In this document: positions 7,106-8,524 of the stretch, piece by piece
Layout: each line of letters opens with the position of its first letter
Numbering within the stretch: position 1 is the stretch's first letter
NCBI GenBank assembly: GCA_937901055.1
Contig: CALCGO010000617.1
Location: forward strand, 1-8,524
DNA: 8,524 nucleotides
Direction: 5' to 3'
Origin: an uncultured Rhodobacterales bacterium
GTDB taxonomy: Bacteria; Pseudomonadota; Alphaproteobacteria; Rhodobacterales; Rhodobacteraceae
Position numbers and translations under genes: made by a program
The notes under the pieces: generated by a model
Told to the model about the DNA's origin: nothing
Database searches by the model: none
The model's input: the letters and a program-made list of their open reading frames with translations, nothing else

Positions 7106-7177
7106 AAATTTTACTTTGAGTTTTCCAAAAGTCGTGGCATGCTCTCTCTATCGTAAACTTTGAGAGAGGAGGTGCCA

Positions 7178-7234
7178 ATGTCTATTGGGAAACTGGAGCA
7201 GATGGTTAAGGTTATTCGCGAGGTGAACGTCTAA
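7178..7234 (+). CDS. Putative 18-residue micro-protein
   Basis: The reading frame encodes MSIGKLEQMVKVIREVNV followed by TAA. The support is a full AGGAGG Shine-Dalgarno at 7167-7172 with 5 bases to the ATG, the best ribosome binding site in the window. The peptide would be a short amphipathic helix with alternating V/I/M/L and K/E/R residues. It has no signal peptide or TM segment, and no run of one amino acid as expected for an attenuation leader peptide. The stop codon lies inside a 9-bp hairpin. The function is unknown and I do not recognise the sequence. Alternatives are a chance frame behind a purine-rich RNA stem, or a ribosome-binding decoy. Confidence 0.45.
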   Translation: MSIGKLEQMVKVIREVNV

Positions 7235-7252
7235 AGGGGCAGCCCCCTTTGG
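7231..7252 (+). other. Hairpin overlapping the micro-ORF stop codon
   Basis: CTAAAGGGG (7231-7239) pairs with CCCCTTTGG (7244-7252) over 9 bp, including one T-G pair, with the loop CAGC. The TAA stop (7232-7234) is in the left arm. It has no T tract, so it is not a terminator. A translating ribosome ending at the TAA would open it, so its folding would report on micro-ORF translation. Confidence 0.6.
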
Positions 7253-7309
7253 GCAAACATCTGGCAGCTGGGCTTCAAGCCTGACTTTGCCACCTTCATA
7301 CTCAAGTCT

Positions 7310-7347
7310 GGGCCGCGCTGTTACGATAGCGCGGCCCTTTCTATTTT
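7310..7347 (+). terminator. Strong intrinsic terminator
   Basis: GGGCCGCGCT (7310-7319) pairs perfectly with AGCGCGGCCC (7328-7337). The stem can extend by a G-T and a T-A pair to a TACG tetraloop (7322-7325), a UNCG-type loop. TTTCTATTTT (7338-7347) follows. It acts on plus-strand transcripts; on the minus strand no T tract follows the stem. The T tract overlaps the stop codon of the convergent membrane-protein gene. Confidence 0.88.
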
Positions 7348-7736
7348 CCGGAACGCTCGGGCTCACGGTCACCCTTCCACCATTTCAATGCATCGGGGAA
7401 GTCGAACGCTAGCGAAATTAGGTCCGTGAATAGAAGTATCCATAGGTATGTGTTAAAGGCCTCGGTCCCCGCTGGGCGAGCGAAAACGATCCATACCACT
7501 AGGATTGTCCACGGAATCAGGTGTGAAAATGCCATTAATTTGGAGAACCCTCTGTCGTAAAACATCACGGGAATATTCAACGCTATTGCGCCGATGGCGA
7601 GGATGGCAATCCAGACGCCCGATGGTTGGTCGATGAAAAGTATCGCTGCCATGTTGATCGGAACCAACAGAAACGCCACCCATATTTGCACCCACGCGGG
7701 CATGGCGCGAAACGATTTCCAGATTTCAGTTAACAT
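7341..7736 (-). CDS. Small four-TM membrane protein of unknown function
   Basis: This 131-residue hydrophobic protein was not recognised as a named family. Four likely TM helices are visible: about 15-35, 40-60, 67-86 and 94-113. A short N-terminal amphipathic segment (MLTEIWKSFRAMP) and a charged C-terminal tail rich in K, D, R and E (118-131) flank them. Tryptophans cluster at membrane edges, including W119-W120. The start is well supported by GGAGGG on the minus strand (7746-7741), 4 bases before the ATG. It lies 69 bases downstream of a GNAT gene on the same strand and is probably the last gene of a LysE-GNAT-membrane protein transcript. Its TAG stop lies in the T tract of the opposing terminator. 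No catalytic motif was found. Confidence 0.8.
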   Translation of the reverse strand: MLTEIWKSFRAMPAWVQIWVAFLLVPINMAAILFIDQPSGVWIAILAIGAIALNIPVMFYDRGFSKLMAFSHLIPWTILVVWIVFARPAGTEAFNTYLWILLFTDLISLAFDFPDALKWWKGDREPERSGK

Positions 7737-7805
7737 ATGTCCCTCCGTTTTTTGGCGAACATGGGTCAGCGCCCGACATTCGTTTATACCTGTTTGAGAG
7801 CTCGC

Positions 7806-8339
7806 CTAACACCAATCGCGATCGCTCAAACTAAAACACATCCAGTTACCAGGTGTGCCACTGACACCGATCGTAGCATCGTATCTATGTTTCGCGCCGA
7901 GCTTGGCAGTCGCCTTTTGCGAGCGGATATTATTGGGGTCGATGTGGAACCAAACCTCGGAGAAGGTTTCGAATGCATGGCCGAGCATCAGCTTTTTGAG
8001 CTCGCGGTTCGTATCGCCGCCCCAATACGCATGCTGTAAGAACGTGAACCCGATTGAAATACTGTCCGGAACATCGGGGCCCACGTAATATCTGGAGCAT
8101 CCGATAATTCTATCCTGCTGCTGATCGAGAATGACCAAAGTGCCCCCGTTGTTCAGAAGAAAATCGAAATATTTCGAAAATACGTCTTCTTTGTACCGAT
8201 CAGTTGCCGGATGGGCGGCCCATGTTTCAGGGTCGCTGGCGGCCGCGTAAAGCCCGTCAAAACCTTCGCGGCAGAGCGGGCGAAGGGATAGTGTTTCACC
8301 GACCAATTCGGGTTGGAGGTCAAATGGGGAGGTTGTCAT
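7806..8339 (-). CDS. GNAT-family N-acetyltransferase (RimJ/RimL-like)
   Basis: This 177-residue cytosolic protein has the GNAT fold expected to transfer acetyl from acetyl-CoA to an amine. The order is LSLRPLCREGFDGLY (17-31, family start: 'LRPL...D...LY'), the beta strand IIGCSRYYV (78-86), SIGFTFLQHAYWGG (95-108), the acetyl-CoA pyrophosphate loop region YWGGDTNRELKKLML (105-119), then HAF (121-123) and NNIRSQKATAKLGA (136-149). The loop is YWGGDTN rather than the textbook Q/RxxGxG/A, a variant common in this subfamily with the N-E-K helix. The substrate is unknown; ribosomal protein N-termini, amino acids or a drug are all possible. The ATG at 8339 has only a weak upstream AGG. It starts 27 bases after the LysE-type gene ends, so co-transcription is likely. 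Confidence 0.88.
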   Translation of the reverse strand: MTTSPFDLQPELVGETLSLRPLCREGFDGLYAAASDPETWAAHPATDRYKEDVFSKYFDFLLNNGGTLVILDQQQDRIIGCSRYYVGPDVPDSISIGFTFLQHAYWGGDTNRELKKLMLGHAFETFSEVWFHIDPNNIRSQKATAKLGAKHRYDATIGVSGTPGNWMCFSLSDRDWC

Positions 8340-8366
8340 AATTTATGGCCTGACTAGTGAGAAGCG

Positions 8367-8524
8367 TTACTGTTTAGTTAGCGCCAGTTTAATACCTAGG
8401 CCAACAAACATTGCGCCCAGTGTTCTATCCATCCACAGACCAAATTTCCGGCTGGAGCGGAGTTTTTTAACCAAGCGGGCGCCTGCAATTACAATTGATG
8501 GCTCGATAAGCGCTGCAACTACGA
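8367..8524 (-). CDS. LysE-family translocator, C-terminal fragment (cut by window edge)
   Basis: The minus-strand frame with first full codon at 8522-8520 reads VVAALIEPSIVIAGARLVKK, continues through a basic loop (LRSSRKFG), then LWMDRTLGAMFVGLGIKLAL and TKQ-stop. The pattern of a basic loop, W-D-R, G-x-x-F-x-G-L-G-x-K-L-A-L and a very short tail is the usual C-terminus of LysE/RhtB/ArgO-type exporters, which expel amino acids or derivatives across the inner membrane. About 52 residues out of roughly 200 are present, so substrate subgroup and start cannot be judged. The stop TAA is at 8369-8367, 27 bases before the GNAT gene on the same strand. Confidence 0.8.
   Translation of the reverse strand, partial: VVAALIEPSIVIAGARLVKKLRSSRKFGLWMDRTLGAMFVGLGIKLALTKQ

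Larger units (their letters stand above)
7141..7347 (+). ncRNA. Putative small structured transcript (sRNA or small-protein mRNA)
   Basis: The 235 bases between yhhQ and the next gene carry a run of RNA-like structure ending in a strong intrinsic terminator. CTCTCTC (7142-7148) pairs with GAGAGAG (7162-7168). A micro-ORF occupies 7178-7234. A 9-bp hairpin covers 7231-7252, with AAAGGGG and CCCCTTT arms and a CAGC loop. TGGCA (7262-7266) pairs with TGCCA (7288-7292) around an inner GGCTT/AAGCC stem (7271-7281). The terminator is at 7310-7347. The next gene on this side lies on the other strand, so this is not a leader of a plus-strand gene. The boxes TTGAGT (7116-7121) and ACTTTGAG repeated at 7113-7120 and 7157-7164 may be promoter-related, but no good -10 was found. 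It could also be just the 3' end of the yhhQ mRNA. I do not recognise the family. Confidence 0.45.

Noticed and set aside
7106..7340. A metabolite riboswitch (such as a SAM type) downstream of yhhQ
   Set aside because: There is no gene on the same strand for it to control before the terminator, and I could not match it to a known aptamer consensus.
7148..7372. A 74-codon minus-strand frame across the yhhQ downstream region
   Set aside because: It runs through the terminator stem and the end of the convergent gene, has no supporting ribosome binding site, and looks like antisense of structured RNA.

Overview
The window looks like chromosomal DNA of an alphaproteobacterium of the order Rhodobacterales (marine Roseobacter-type). 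The evidence is the order secA <- | -> secreted PPIase - argJ - mutT, the SecA N-terminus beginning MLGIGAIAKKV, and the style of the other proteins. By eye, GC is only modestly above 50%, which is low for this group. This placement is inference from gene order and protein character, not from a search.

Layout, left to right. The first codons of secA run off the left edge on the minus strand. A 261-base divergent spacer follows. Next is a tight plus-strand operon: a secreted parvulin-type peptidyl-prolyl isomerase, argJ (arginine biosynthesis) and a MutT-type Nudix hydrolase. A 12-TM RND/MMPL-type exporter lies convergently on the minus strand, its stop codon interlocked with that of mutT. A second divergent spacer carries a recognisable promoter for pgl (6-phosphogluconolactonase) and aroQ (type II dehydroquinase).

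After aroQ comes yhhQ, a queuosine-precursor transporter, with its own TATAAT promoter. Its leader contains what reads as a complete preQ1-I riboswitch, with the Shine-Dalgarno bases inside the pseudoknot. This is the clearest regulatory find of the window: a transporter for a queuosine precursor governed by an RNA sensor of such a precursor.

Downstream of yhhQ, about 240 bases hold no normal gene. They do hold a perfect AGGAGG Shine-Dalgarno in front of an 18-codon micro-ORF, a hairpin over its stop codon, further hairpins and a very strong intrinsic terminator. I read this as a small structured transcript (small-protein mRNA, sRNA, or both) of unknown function. It is the least explained part of the window.

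The right end is a minus-strand cluster, probably one transcript: LysE-family exporter (cut by the window edge) -> GNAT acetyltransferase -> small four-TM membrane protein of unknown function. It meets the terminator tail to tail. No tRNA, rRNA, CRISPR array, insertion sequence or phage gene was seen.
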